This document shows positions 1 through 8,373 of a stretch of DNA of 64,000 nt, one piece after another. The stretch's first letter is position 1. Every line of letters starts with the position of its first letter. The stretch lies in the NCBI RefSeq assembly GCF_900109915.1, contig NZ_FOBU01000002.1, positions 451,170 through 515,169 of the forward strand, given 5' to 3'. The notes under the pieces were generated by a model, which did no database searches, was not told the origin of the DNA, and saw nothing but the letters and a program-made list of their open reading frames with translations. This stretch comes from Luteibacter sp. UNCMF331Sha3.1 (GTDB lineage Bacteria; Pseudomonadota; Gammaproteobacteria; Xanthomonadales; Rhodanobacteraceae). The position numbers and the translations under genes were made by a program.

Positions 1-3
1 CGT

Positions 4-69
4 GTGGGAGCGGCCTTGGCCGCGATGGGTGCTTGCCGCAAGCCCCATCGCCAGCAGGCTGGCTCCCAC
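4..69. repeat. REP-type inverted pair (two heads)
   Basis: Two facing heads of a repeat found many times in this window. The left head is GTGGGA, then the stem GCGGCC-TT-GGCCGC, then GATGGG. The right head, read on the minus strand, is GTGGGA, the stem GCCAGC-CT-GCTGGC, then GATGGG. The heads therefore carry different stems but share the same flanks. The element lies in an intergenic region, as is usual for REP/BIME sequences. No transposase lies next to it. Confidence 0.85.
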
Positions 70-94
70 CAAAACTCCTGCGATACCCGCTCGT

Positions 95-133
95 GTGGGA
101 GCGGCCTCGGCCGCGATGGGTGCTCGCCACGAG
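95..133 (+). repeat. Single REP-type head
   Basis: A solitary head of the same family, with GTGGGA, the stem GCGGCC-TC-GGCCGC and then GATGGGTGCTCG. It differs from the head at position 4 only in one loop base within the hairpin. Its partner head is missing or decayed: the following bases, GAGACCCCAC, may be a remnant. Confidence 0.75.
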
Positions 134-478
134 ACCCCACACAGGCAGGCCCATCCGTTCGCCGCATTTTTGACGGATGACACTTATTTCTTGTCAATTC
201 CTGCGCGTGAACGGCAAAGCGGACCCACGTCACGGAACGTGAAAGTTCGCTCCGAAAAATCGTCCGACTCACCCTATTTAGTATTGTGAGTGTCATTCGC
301 TAGGCGGATGATCCGCCGCGACAGCGTCTGGACGGCTAAACCCTGGGCAGCGGGTTCGAACAGTCCACTCATCGCAAAACGACCGCAGGAAAGCCGGCGA
401 CCCATCGCCGGCTATCGGCGTCGTGCGCGCTGCGAACCGCGCTGTTTCCCAACGTGGCTCAAACAGGGGCTTAACCCA
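134..478. other. Intergenic leader of the GH2/GH64 gene
   Basis: These 345 bases hold no convincing gene. An open frame runs from 290 into the enzyme gene, but its first 63 codons do not look like protein and the signal peptide begins at 479. The stretch from 160 to 290 is AT-richer than its surroundings and is the most likely place for the promoter. A TTGACG at 170-175 could be a -35 box, but no good -10 box follows at 17 bases. The promoter is unresolved. Confidence 0.5.
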
Positions 479-3400
479 ATGAAGCGACATCCCGCATCAC
501 CCCCGCGTCCGCGGCGAGCAGGACTTTCCGTCCTCGTCGCCATGGCCGTCCTGGGCGTGACCGCGACGGCCCAGGCCGTCACGCTCGCGCCTTCGGATCG
601 CCAGGACATCAACCTCGGCGCGCAGCCGTGGAAGTACACCAAGCAATCCATCGTCAATCCGAACGATCCGACGGTGTACGCACCGCTGCCGAACGGCGAC
701 GAAGGCGCGGCGATCGGCTACGACGACAGCAAGTGGCTGACCGTCGGCCTGCCGCACGCCGCCAACGATTTCACGACCTTCATCAACCAGGAGTCCGGCG
801 GTGGCCAGGGCAGCCTGGACGGCGAGACCAGCTGGTATCGCACGAAGCTCGCCGACTCCGCGTCGTATCGCGGCAAGAAGGTGATGGTGGAGTTCGAAGG
901 CGCGCACACGGGCGACCGCGTGTACGTCAACGGCCGCTTCATCCCAGGCACCGGCGTGCTGAACCAGCCGGGCCAGGTCGATGCGCAGGCGACTCACGTG
1001 ATCGGCTTCCTGCCGCACATCGTCGACCTGACGCCGTTCCTCAAGTTCGACGGCACCGACGTACTGGCGGTGAAGGTCGCGCGTGGAGGCGGCTTCTTCG
1101 AAGACCCGGGCTTCTCGGGCTCGTTCCGTTTCGGCCAGGCCGAGGCGGGCATCTTCCGTCCGGTAAAGCTGCACGTCACGAACCTCGTGCACATCCCCGA
1201 GAACGTGTACGCGGGCCAGAACACGTGGGGCACCTACGTGGGCACGCAGGCGCTGAGCGCCGACCACAAGCAGGCGACCGTCCGTGTCCAGACCAACGTG
1301 GTCAACGAAACGGCGGCCGCCCAGGAAGTCACGCTGACGACGCAGATCGTCGACGCGAACGGCAACGTCGTCGCGACCGATCAGAAGCAGGCGACGCTCG
1401 CGCCGCACGTGATCCCGGGTGACGAAAAGCCGGTGTTCGACGAGACGCTGACGGTCAACAACCCGACGCTCTGGTATCCGAACAACAGCCTCGACGGCAA
1501 GCCGTACCTCTACAAGGTCTACCACACCGTCAGCATCGACGGGACCGTGGTCGATGCGAAGCAGAGCACGCTCGGCATCCGCACCATCACGTGGGACAAG
1601 GATTTCCCGTACGTCAACGGCAAGAAGCAGTACACCTGGGGCGGTTCCGGCCGCTACGACTACCCGGGCCTTGGTTCGTCCGTGCCGGAAGAGCAGCAGT
1701 GGCGTGACCTGAAGGATCTCGCCGCCGCCGGCGGTAACCTGTGGCGTCCGGGCCATTCGCCGTCGAGCCCGGAGTTCGTGGAAGCGGCCGACGCGCTCGG
1801 CGTGTTCATCGTGCAGCCCAGCGGCGACGGCGAGAACGGCTTCGCGGACCCCTGCAAGGCCGGCGACACGCAGTGCGCCAACATGTGGACGATCAAGCGC
1901 GAGGTCCATCGCGACATCGTGATCCGCGATCGCAGCCACCCGTCGATCCTGGCGTGGGAGCACAACAATGGCGTGATGTACACGCCGTTCGCGCAGGAAC
2001 TGCGCACGCTCGCCCGCACCTGGGACGCGATCGCGCCGCGCGCCGCGGCCGACCGCACGCCCAATGCGGCGAACGGCGACATCCTCAGCTGCTCGAAGGC
2101 GGGTTGCGAAACCAACCTGCACCAGACCACCCCGAACAAGCCCGCATGGGGCGCGGAATACTGGGGCGACGGCGTACTGCGTCATTCGTACGACCTCGAA
2201 CTGGCATTCGCGCTGAACTACCTCGTGCCGTATTCGGAGGCGCGCAAGGCCGGTACGTTCGGCATGGCGCAGTGGTACTTCGCGGATACCCCGGGTGAAA
2301 CCGTCGAACTGGCCGATGGGCTGGAAGACGATACCCACTGGGTATACGGGTACAAGAACGGTGCCATCGATCACAACGCGGATGGCACGCCGGTCAAGCA
2401 GTTCCGGCATAACGCCCGTGGAAACAACGCGTCGATGACGGACGCGAACCGTTTCCCGCGCATGCTCTACTACATCTACCAGTCCGTCTGGGTGCCTTAC
2501 GACCTGCGTCCGGTGGTGAAGCTCGCCAACCACTGGAATCGTTCGGGCGACATCACGGTCAGCGCGTTCAGCAACTGCCCGAAGGTGCGTCTGCTGATCA
2601 ATGGCGTGCCGCAGGGCAACGATCAGACCCCCAACCCCTGGGATACGATCGACAAGGTGTCGCAGGTCGCGGAAAACGGACCCCGCGACACGCGCACGGG
2701 CCGAATCGTCGGTGCCGACGTCGCGCAGAAGACGACGAAGCTGCCGGGTCAGGTCCACTGGGACGTGAAGTGGCAGGCGGGCACCGCGGTGGCGCAGTGC
2801 ATCGACACCGTGGGCAACGTCCGGAAGGACGCCAACGGCCTCGACGTCGCCGATACGCTGACGACGGCGGGCACCGCCGACCACATCGAACTCGAGGTGG
2901 TGAACACGAAGGATCCGATCGTTCGTCCGGACGGCTCGACCTTCCAGATCACGGCCAACGGCTCCGACGCGGCGTTCATCGTCGCGCGCGTGGTGGACAA
3001 GGACGGCAACTGGGTGCCGACGGCATCGCAGAAGGTCACGTTCGACGTCGACAGCGGCGCGTCGCTGGTCACCTATAACGGTGGTACCCAGCAGGCGGTG
3101 GATTACAGCGCGGGTGAAGTGCCGGATCAGAACGGCGGCATCGCCGAGCCGATCCATTCGTACCACTCGCCGGGCTCGCACGAGCTGCAGTTCGAAGGCG
3201 GTCTGCAGAAGATCGCACTGCGCACGAAGTTCACCACCGGCACGGTCTCGGTCAGCGCTTCGGCGCCGGGTCTGCTTGCTGGCCACACGTCGTTCACGAT
3301 CAAGGCAGTGCCGCAGGCACCGACGCCGTCGGGTCCGCCGTCGGTCATCGCCAACCCGGTCGACGACAACGTGACCGTCGGCGACACGGGGCACTTTGCC

Positions 3401-6400
3401 GTGACGGCCTCGGGCGCTCCGCCGCTCAGCTTCACGTGGAAGAAGAACGGCGTCGAGATCGCGGGTGCCACCTCGGCCAGCTACACCACCCCGGCGACGA
3501 CGCTCGCCGATAACGGCGCGGTCTACACCGTCGTGGTGCACGGCAAGGGTGCCGACCAGGAGTCGAGCCCGGCACGCCTGGGCGTGTTCGCGTTCTCGCC
3601 GGTCGTCATCTCGACGCAGCCGGTGGCACAGAACGTCGATGCGGGCCAGACGGCTCACTTCGCGGTGGTCGCGTCCGGTTCGCCGAAGGTGAAGTACCAG
3701 TGGTACGCGAACGGTGTCGCGATTCCCAATGCGACCTCGCCGACGTACGACACGGGCCTGCTGACCACGGCCGACAACGCGAAGAAGTTCGAGGTTCTGG
3801 TCAACAACTCCAACAGCCAGCAGAAGTCGGACGTCGCGACGCTCACCGTGAACGCGGCCCGTCCGCCGGTGCTCACCGGCGACATGTCGGATGTGCGCGC
3901 CAACCCGGGCCAGCCGGCGACCTTCGATGCGTCGAAGATCGTGGCCGGTACCACGCCGTTCCACTACAAGTGGTCGCATGACGGCCAGCCGGTCGGCGAC
4001 GACCTGCCGACCTTCACGATCGGCGCGGTCCAGCTTTCCGATATCGGTTCGTACAGCGTGACCGTCACCAACTACGTCGATGGCGCCACCGTCACCGCGA
4101 CGGCGAAGCTCACCCTGGCGCCGCCGGGTGCGAACCTCGCCCGTCAGAAGCAGACGTTGTCGACGGAAGTGGAGAACGTGCAGGGCACGCCCGCATGGGC
4201 CGCCGTCGATGGCGACGCGACGACGCGTTGGGCCTCGAAGCAGAAGGTCGACGATGCCTACCTGACCGTGGACCTCGGCAGCTCGCGCACGTTCAACCGC
4301 GTGGTGCTGAAGTGGGAGAACGCGCACGCGACCGAGTACAGGATCCAGTATTCGGACAACCCGGATTCGGGCTTCAAGGACGCGTACCACAACAGTGCGA
4401 GCGTCGGCGGTACCGAAGACGTCACGTTCGACGCGCCGGTTACCGGTCGCTACGTTCGCATGCAGGGCGTCAAGCGTTCCACCGACTACGGCTACTCGCT
4501 GTACGAGTTCGAGGTGTACAACTCGGCCGGTTGCTGCGGCGCGAACGAGCGTTACACCACCACGTCCGGTTCGAAGTTCGTGACCGACACGCTGAGTGGG
4601 CTGACCTGGGATCGCGTGCAGCGCGGCTACCAGGACCAGGGCGCGCAGTTCACGCAGTCCATCGCCATCGCCGAGTGCGCGAAGGACGGCATGCGCCTTC
4701 CGACCGTGGCGGAAGCGCTGGCCATCAGCGGCCAGAGCTACTCCACCGCCGCCTTCCCGGGTGCGTGGACGACGTGGACCGAAGGTAAGGATCCGACCGA
4801 TGCGACCTACGCGTTCGTCGTCAGCTCGCTCGGCGTGAAGAGCCGTGCGGTCGCGGAGAACAATCCGGGTCATGCGCTCTGCGTCAAGGGCACGAAGGTC
4901 GTTCCCCCGACGATCACGGCGCAGCCGGCGAACCAGAAGGCCGGTGCGGGTCGTTCCGCGCACTTCGCCGTCACGGCGGCGGGCGTGGGTCCGATGTCGT
5001 ACGACTGGTACAACGTGAGTAAGGACGCCGATGGCGTCGACGTCGAAACGCTGCTTTCGAGCACCGCCGACGGCACCTATGCGACGCCGGCCCTCGTGGC
5101 GGCCAACAACGGTGCGCGCGTGCGTGTGAAGGTGGTCAGCGCGCAGGGTCTGTCGACGACCAGCAACGACGTGTTCCTGACGGTCGACAATTCCGGCGAT
5201 GGCTTCGATCCCGTCTTCGGCGCGCCGGGCAACCAGCAGCCGCAGCAGCCGGGCGATGGCGACAACGGTGGCGGCAACCCGCCGAGCCCCGGTACGCCGG
5301 GTGACGGCAAGGGTGGCGTGAACATCGCCATCGGTGCCACGGCGTCGTCGCACGTCGACCCGGAACGCGGCGACCTGGACGTGTCCAAGGCCATCGACGG
5401 CAAGTTCGACACGCGCTGGAGCTCCGCTCCGAAGATCGATCCGACCGACTTCGTGCTCGACTTCGGCACGGCGAAGACGTTCGACCACATCATCATGCGG
5501 TGGGAAAACGCGGCGTCGGCGAAGTACACGATCGACACGTCGGACGACGGCAACGTGTGGCACACCGTCGTGGGCCCGGTCACGGGCAAGGGCGGCGTCG
5601 ACACGCAGACGTTCGCCGCGCAGACGGCACGCTTCGTGCGCATGAACAGCACGGCCCGCACCACGGGCTACGGCAACTCGCTGTTCGAGTTCGAGGTGTA
5701 CCAGGCCGCCGGCCAGCAGCCGGTCGGCGAGCAGCCGCAGACGCAGCCGCAGCAACCGCAGCAGCCGGAGAAGGATCCGGGCGTTCCGGCCGATGGCAAC
5801 CTTGCGTTCAAGCGCACGGTGCTGGCGTCGGATAGCGAAAACCCGGTGGCGTTCAAGCCGGAGAACGTGAACGACGGCGACGCCGGCACGCGCTGGTCCT
5901 CGGAGTTCACCAACGACCAGTGGATCCAGGTCGACCTGGGTTCCGTGAAGACGATCGGCAAGGTGGTGCTCTCGTGGGAGAACGCGCATGCGCTCGCCTA
6001 CCGCATCGAAACGTCGCTCGACGGCAAGCAGTGGAACGTCGCGTACGACGAAGAGAACAGCCAGGGCGGCGTCGAAACCGTCACGTTCCCGGCCGTCTCG
6101 GCACAGTACGTGCGCATGCAGGGCCTGAAGCGCTCCAGCCCCTACGGCTACTCGCTGTGGGAGATGGGCGTGTATGCCGCCAGCGACACCGGCACCCAGC
6201 CGGGTAACCCGGGTTCCAACGACCCGTCGCAGGGCTTCGACTACGAGACGTACCCCGGCTTCATCGGTACGCAGCTGCGCAACACGACGAACGGCAAGTG
6301 GCGCGACGACCAGATCTTCGTCGCCGTCATCGGTCGCGATCCGAAGTCGCAGGTGTTCTCGTGGGTGAAGCCGGATGGCACGCTGGTCGCCGCGTCCGAA

Positions 6401-7390
6401 CAGGACAACGACGGCCAGGGCCACCTGACCAAGAACGGCCAGAACTACCCGAACTACTTCTTCACGCTCGCGCAGGCCAAGCTGCTCAAGCTGCCGAAGA
6501 TGGACTCGGGCCGGATCTTCGTCTCGGTCGGTGAACCGATGTACATCAAGATCCTGAAGGCTGCCGACGGCACGATCGGTTTCGCGGGCCCCAACCCGCT
6601 CAACGCCACCGATCCGAACATCGGCGTGTACTACGACTGGTACGAGTTCACCTGGAACGACAACGCCATCTTCATCAACACGACGCAGGTCGACCAGTTC
6701 TCGATCCCGCTGTCGCTCGATGTATTCGGCGGCAACAAGACCAGGCACGAGTCCTCGGGCATCACGCAGACGCGTGCGCAGATCTTCGCCCAGTACAACC
6801 AGGAGGTTCCGGCCGAGTTCCAGCTGGCCGAAGCCGATCCGGTCCGGATCCTGGCACCGGGCAAGGCGGCGTTCGACGCCGGCAAGCCGCAGGAGCACTA
6901 CTTCGACGATTACATCGACCAGTCGTGGACGTACTACCAGTCCCACGTGCTCGAGATGACGATCGGCGCGAAGAAGTTCGAGGGAACCGTCGTGGACGGC
7001 GTGCTGACCTTCGTCCACACCAACTGGAACGAGACCCGCGAACCGAACGAGCCGGAAGGCATGCTGTTCAAGGTGGAGAAGCCGACGACGCAGGCCGTGC
7101 TGGAAGGCAAGGACCAGCTCGCCCGTTCGCATGACGCGTGGGGCGTGGAAGGCCAGCTCGAAGCGCAGATCTGCGCCGCGTTCAACCGTCACGTGATGGA
7201 AGACACGACGACCTGGAAGGATCCGTCCTCGTACTACCAGCAGTCGCCCGCGAACTACTATTCGCGCTTCTGGCACCTGCATGGCGTGAACGGCAAGGCG
7301 TACGGTTTCGCGTACGACGACGTTTCGGACCAGAGCTCGACGCTGATCGAGACCCAGCCGGAGCATCTCGAACTCGGGATCGGTTGGTAA
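479..7390 (+). CDS. Secreted multidomain glycanase: GH2, Ig-like, F5/8C and GH64 modules
   Basis: A 2303-residue exported enzyme. Residues 1-33 are a signal peptide (twin arginine-rich N region, hydrophobic core, cut after AQA). About 35-650 form a GH2 glycosidase (sugar-binding, Ig-like and TIM-barrel domains) with a candidate nucleophile Glu560 in GAEYWG. Then come a GH2 C-terminal domain, three Ig-like domains (about 954-1213), an F5/8C domain (1217-1350), a DUF1566 module (1356-1470), a further Ig-like domain and two more F5/8C domains (1614-1742, 1773-1900) joined by Gln/Pro/Gly linkers. Residues from about 1919 to the end match GH64 beta-1,3-glucanase. Glu2056 (DWYEFTW) and Asp2072 (QVDQF) are 16 residues apart, as in the Streptomyces laminaripentaose-producing enzyme. 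The GH2 acid/base position looks atypical (WEHNNG). Start 479 is chosen for the signal peptide. Likely role: binding and degrading beta-glucan-type polymers outside the cell (inference). Confidence 0.85.
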   Translation: MKRHPASPPRPRRAGLSVLVAMAVLGVTATAQAVTLAPSDRQDINLGAQPWKYTKQSIVNPNDPTVYAPLPNGDEGAAIGYDDSKWLTVGLPHAANDFTTFINQESGGGQGSLDGETSWYRTKLADSASYRGKKVMVEFEGAHTGDRVYVNGRFIPGTGVLNQPGQVDAQATHVIGFLPHIVDLTPFLKFDGTDVLAVKVARGGGFFEDPGFSGSFRFGQAEAGIFRPVKLHVTNLVHIPENVYAGQNTWGTYVGTQALSADHKQATVRVQTNVVNETAAAQEVTLTTQIVDANGNVVATDQKQATLAPHVIPGDEKPVFDETLTVNNPTLWYPNNSLDGKPYLYKVYHTVSIDGTVVDAKQSTLGIRTITWDKDFPYVNGKKQYTWGGSGRYDYPGLGSSVPEEQQWRDLKDLAAAGGNLWRPGHSPSSPEFVEAADALGVFIVQPSGDGENGFADPCKAGDTQCANMWTIKREVHRDIVIRDRSHPSILAWEHNNGVMYTPFAQELRTLARTWDAIAPRAAADRTPNAANGDILSCSKAGCETNLHQTTPNKPAWGAEYWGDGVLRHSYDLELAFALNYLVPYSEARKAGTFGMAQWYFADTPGETVELADGLEDDTHWVYGYKNGAIDHNADGTPVKQFRHNARGNNASMTDANRFPRMLYYIYQSVWVPYDLRPVVKLANHWNRSGDITVSAFSNCPKVRLLINGVPQGNDQTPNPWDTIDKVSQVAENGPRDTRTGRIVGADVAQKTTKLPGQVHWDVKWQAGTAVAQCIDTVGNVRKDANGLDVADTLTTAGTADHIELEVVNTKDPIVRPDGSTFQITANGSDAAFIVARVVDKDGNWVPTASQKVTFDVDSGASLVTYNGGTQQAVDYSAGEVPDQNGGIAEPIHSYHSPGSHELQFEGGLQKIALRTKFTTGTVSVSASAPGLLAGHTSFTIKAVPQAPTPSGPPSVIANPVDDNVTVGDTGHFAVTASGAPPLSFTWKKNGVEIAGATSASYTTPATTLADNGAVYTVVVHGKGADQESSPARLGVFAFSPVVISTQPVAQNVDAGQTAHFAVVASGSPKVKYQWYANGVAIPNATSPTYDTGLLTTADNAKKFEVLVNNSNSQQKSDVATLTVNAARPPVLTGDMSDVRANPGQPATFDASKIVAGTTPFHYKWSHDGQPVGDDLPTFTIGAVQLSDIGSYSVTVTNYVDGATVTATAKLTLAPPGANLARQKQTLSTEVENVQGTPAWAAVDGDATTRWASKQKVDDAYLTVDLGSSRTFNRVVLKWENAHATEYRIQYSDNPDSGFKDAYHNSASVGGTEDVTFDAPVTGRYVRMQGVKRSTDYGYSLYEFEVYNSAGCCGANERYTTTSGSKFVTDTLSGLTWDRVQRGYQDQGAQFTQSIAIAECAKDGMRLPTVAEALAISGQSYSTAAFPGAWTTWTEGKDPTDATYAFVVSSLGVKSRAVAENNPGHALCVKGTKVVPPTITAQPANQKAGAGRSAHFAVTAAGVGPMSYDWYNVSKDADGVDVETLLSSTADGTYATPALVAANNGARVRVKVVSAQGLSTTSNDVFLTVDNSGDGFDPVFGAPGNQQPQQPGDGDNGGGNPPSPGTPGDGKGGVNIAIGATASSHVDPERGDLDVSKAIDGKFDTRWSSAPKIDPTDFVLDFGTAKTFDHIIMRWENAASAKYTIDTSDDGNVWHTVVGPVTGKGGVDTQTFAAQTARFVRMNSTARTTGYGNSLFEFEVYQAAGQQPVGEQPQTQPQQPQQPEKDPGVPADGNLAFKRTVLASDSENPVAFKPENVNDGDAGTRWSSEFTNDQWIQVDLGSVKTIGKVVLSWENAHALAYRIETSLDGKQWNVAYDEENSQGGVETVTFPAVSAQYVRMQGLKRSSPYGYSLWEMGVYAASDTGTQPGNPGSNDPSQGFDYETYPGFIGTQLRNTTNGKWRDDQIFVAVIGRDPKSQVFSWVKPDGTLVAASEQDNDGQGHLTKNGQNYPNYFFTLAQAKLLKLPKMDSGRIFVSVGEPMYIKILKAADGTIGFAGPNPLNATDPNIGVYYDWYEFTWNDNAIFINTTQVDQFSIPLSLDVFGGNKTRHESSGITQTRAQIFAQYNQEVPAEFQLAEADPVRILAPGKAAFDAGKPQEHYFDDYIDQSWTYYQSHVLEMTIGAKKFEGTVVDGVLTFVHTNWNETREPNEPEGMLFKVEKPTTQAVLEGKDQLARSHDAWGVEGQLEAQICAAFNRHVMEDTTTWKDPSSYYQQSPANYYSRFWHLHGVNGKAYGFAYDDVSDQSSTLIETQPEHLELGIGW

Positions 7391-7411
7391 GCCGCCGACG
7401 CGGTGAAAAAA

Positions 7412-7448
7412 GAAAGGGCGGTGGAGAAATCCACCGCCCTTTTCTTTT
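7412..7448. terminator. Bidirectional rho-independent terminator
   Basis: A hairpin with the arm AAGGGCGGTGGA, the loop GAAA and the matching arm TCCACCGCCCTT. It has an A-rich tract on the left and TTTTCTTTT on the right. It sits between the convergent glycanase and darP genes and can end transcription from both sides. Confidence 0.9.
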
Positions 7449-7468
7449 GTCGTTCCTGTTCCTGGTGA

Positions 7469-8008
7469 TCAGTCGCCCGACGAGGCTTCCAGCTCCTTCA
7501 GGATCCGATAGATCTCCCGGAACGCATGCAGCGGCTTGTTCGCCTCGCGCTCGGCCTTCGCCTGGCGCACCAGCGAACGCAGGTGCTGGCGATCGAGATC
7601 CGGGTGCTGGTCGAACAGCTCGCCCAGCGCCACGTCGCCGCCTTCGAGCAGACGCTCGCGCTTCGCTTCCAGGCGGTGCATGTGCGCGGCTTCCTGGCGC
7701 TGGCGATCGCGGTCTTCGCCCAGCGCGGCGCGCGCGTCCACGAAAGCCTCGTCGCCGTGGCGACGCATCTGCTTGGCGAGGAACGCGAGCTGGCGCTTGC
7801 GCGCGATGTGCGCCGTGACCTTACGCGTGCGACCGATCTCCTCGACGATGTCGTCGGGCAGGTTGAGCTTGGGGATGCGGCTGGGCGGCAGTTCCATCAG
7901 CTGGCCCGCCAGCTTCAGGATGTCGAGCGCGTTGCGGCGCTTTTCGCTGCGGCTGGGGCCGAGGTCTTCTTCGTCGTCATCGCGCGGACGGTCGTCGAAT
8001 GGCTTCAT
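7469..8008 (-). CDS. darP: Ribosome biogenesis factor DarP (YjgA, DUF615)
   Basis: A 179-residue, highly charged, mostly helical protein of the YjgA/DarP family (E. coli form about 183 residues). DarP promotes late maturation of the 50S ribosomal subunit. Family features seen here are the acidic N-terminus, the central stretch with KLNLPDDIVEEI and the C-terminal helix with LHAFREIYRILKEL. Its start codon overlaps the stop of the upstream DUF1653 gene by 4 bases (ATGA), so the two are probably translationally coupled. The pairing of yjgA with pmbA on the opposite strand is common in gammaproteobacteria. Confidence in the family is high. Confidence 0.95.
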   Translation of the reverse strand: MKPFDDRPRDDDEEDLGPSRSEKRRNALDILKLAGQLMELPPSRIPKLNLPDDIVEEIGRTRKVTAHIARKRQLAFLAKQMRRHGDEAFVDARAALGEDRDRQRQEAAHMHRLEAKRERLLEGGDVALGELFDQHPDLDRQHLRSLVRQAKAEREANKPLHAFREIYRILKELEASSGD

Positions 8009-8253
8009 GGGAGGAGATCCGTGATGGACTGGAAGTCGTCCGCCTCGCGCTCGAAGGCGAAGCGGGGAAACGTCTTGCCGTCGCGTTCGACGGTTTCGGC
8101 GAACATGGCGGCGGGGCGCACCCAGAGCCGGCGCTGATCGTAGAGGTCCTGGTAGATCACCATTTCCTCCATGGTTTCACTGTGCAGGGACGTGCCCAGC
8201 ACGCGGTAGGGCATGCCCTTGAAGTGGCGGTAATAGCCGACACGGACGCTCAT
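8005..8253 (-). CDS. DUF1653 domain protein
   Basis: An 82-residue protein that is nearly all one DUF1653 domain, with the typical YYRHFKGMPYRVLG start and a conserved LWVRP stretch near residue 46. The function is unknown; the fold is a small beta-barrel-like domain. I chose the ATG at 8253, because the in-frame extension upstream (20 codons) is not family-like and would run toward the divergent pmbA gene. The stop overlaps the darP start by 4 bases, forming a two-gene operon. No clear Shine-Dalgarno site is visible. Confidence 0.85.
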   Translation of the reverse strand: MSVRVGYYRHFKGMPYRVLGTSLHSETMEEMVIYQDLYDQRRLWVRPAAMFAETVERDGKTFPRFAFEREADDFQSITDLLP

Positions 8254-8373
8254 TCGGGAATTCCATGGCACCATGGGTGGTGCGTTGCTTTTGATCGGGC
8301 GACGCGACCCCATCTGTCTGGGGATGGCCGCGTACGGCCCGTCATTCTAACTCTCTGCCCCCGGGAAGCCCAC

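Noticed and set aside
290-478. N-terminal extension of the glycanase
   Set aside because: It would bury the signal peptide 63 residues inside the protein and has no conserved features.
3340-6180. Internal repeats in the glycanase gene considered as a CRISPR or tandem DNA repeat
   Set aside because: The repetition is at protein-domain level (Ig-like and F5/8C), with diverged DNA and no regular spacer pattern.
497-7366. A 2289-codon open frame on the minus strand opposite the glycanase gene
   Set aside because: It lies in register with the plus-strand codons, and its product is Arg/Val/His-rich low-complexity sequence with no domains. It results from strong GC3 bias, which removes stops from the opposite strand.
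7999-8373. In-frame extension upstream of pmbA
   Set aside because: The extra 125 codons overlap darP and the DUF1653 gene on the other strand and do not match the PmbA N-terminus. The GTG at 8374 gives the family length.
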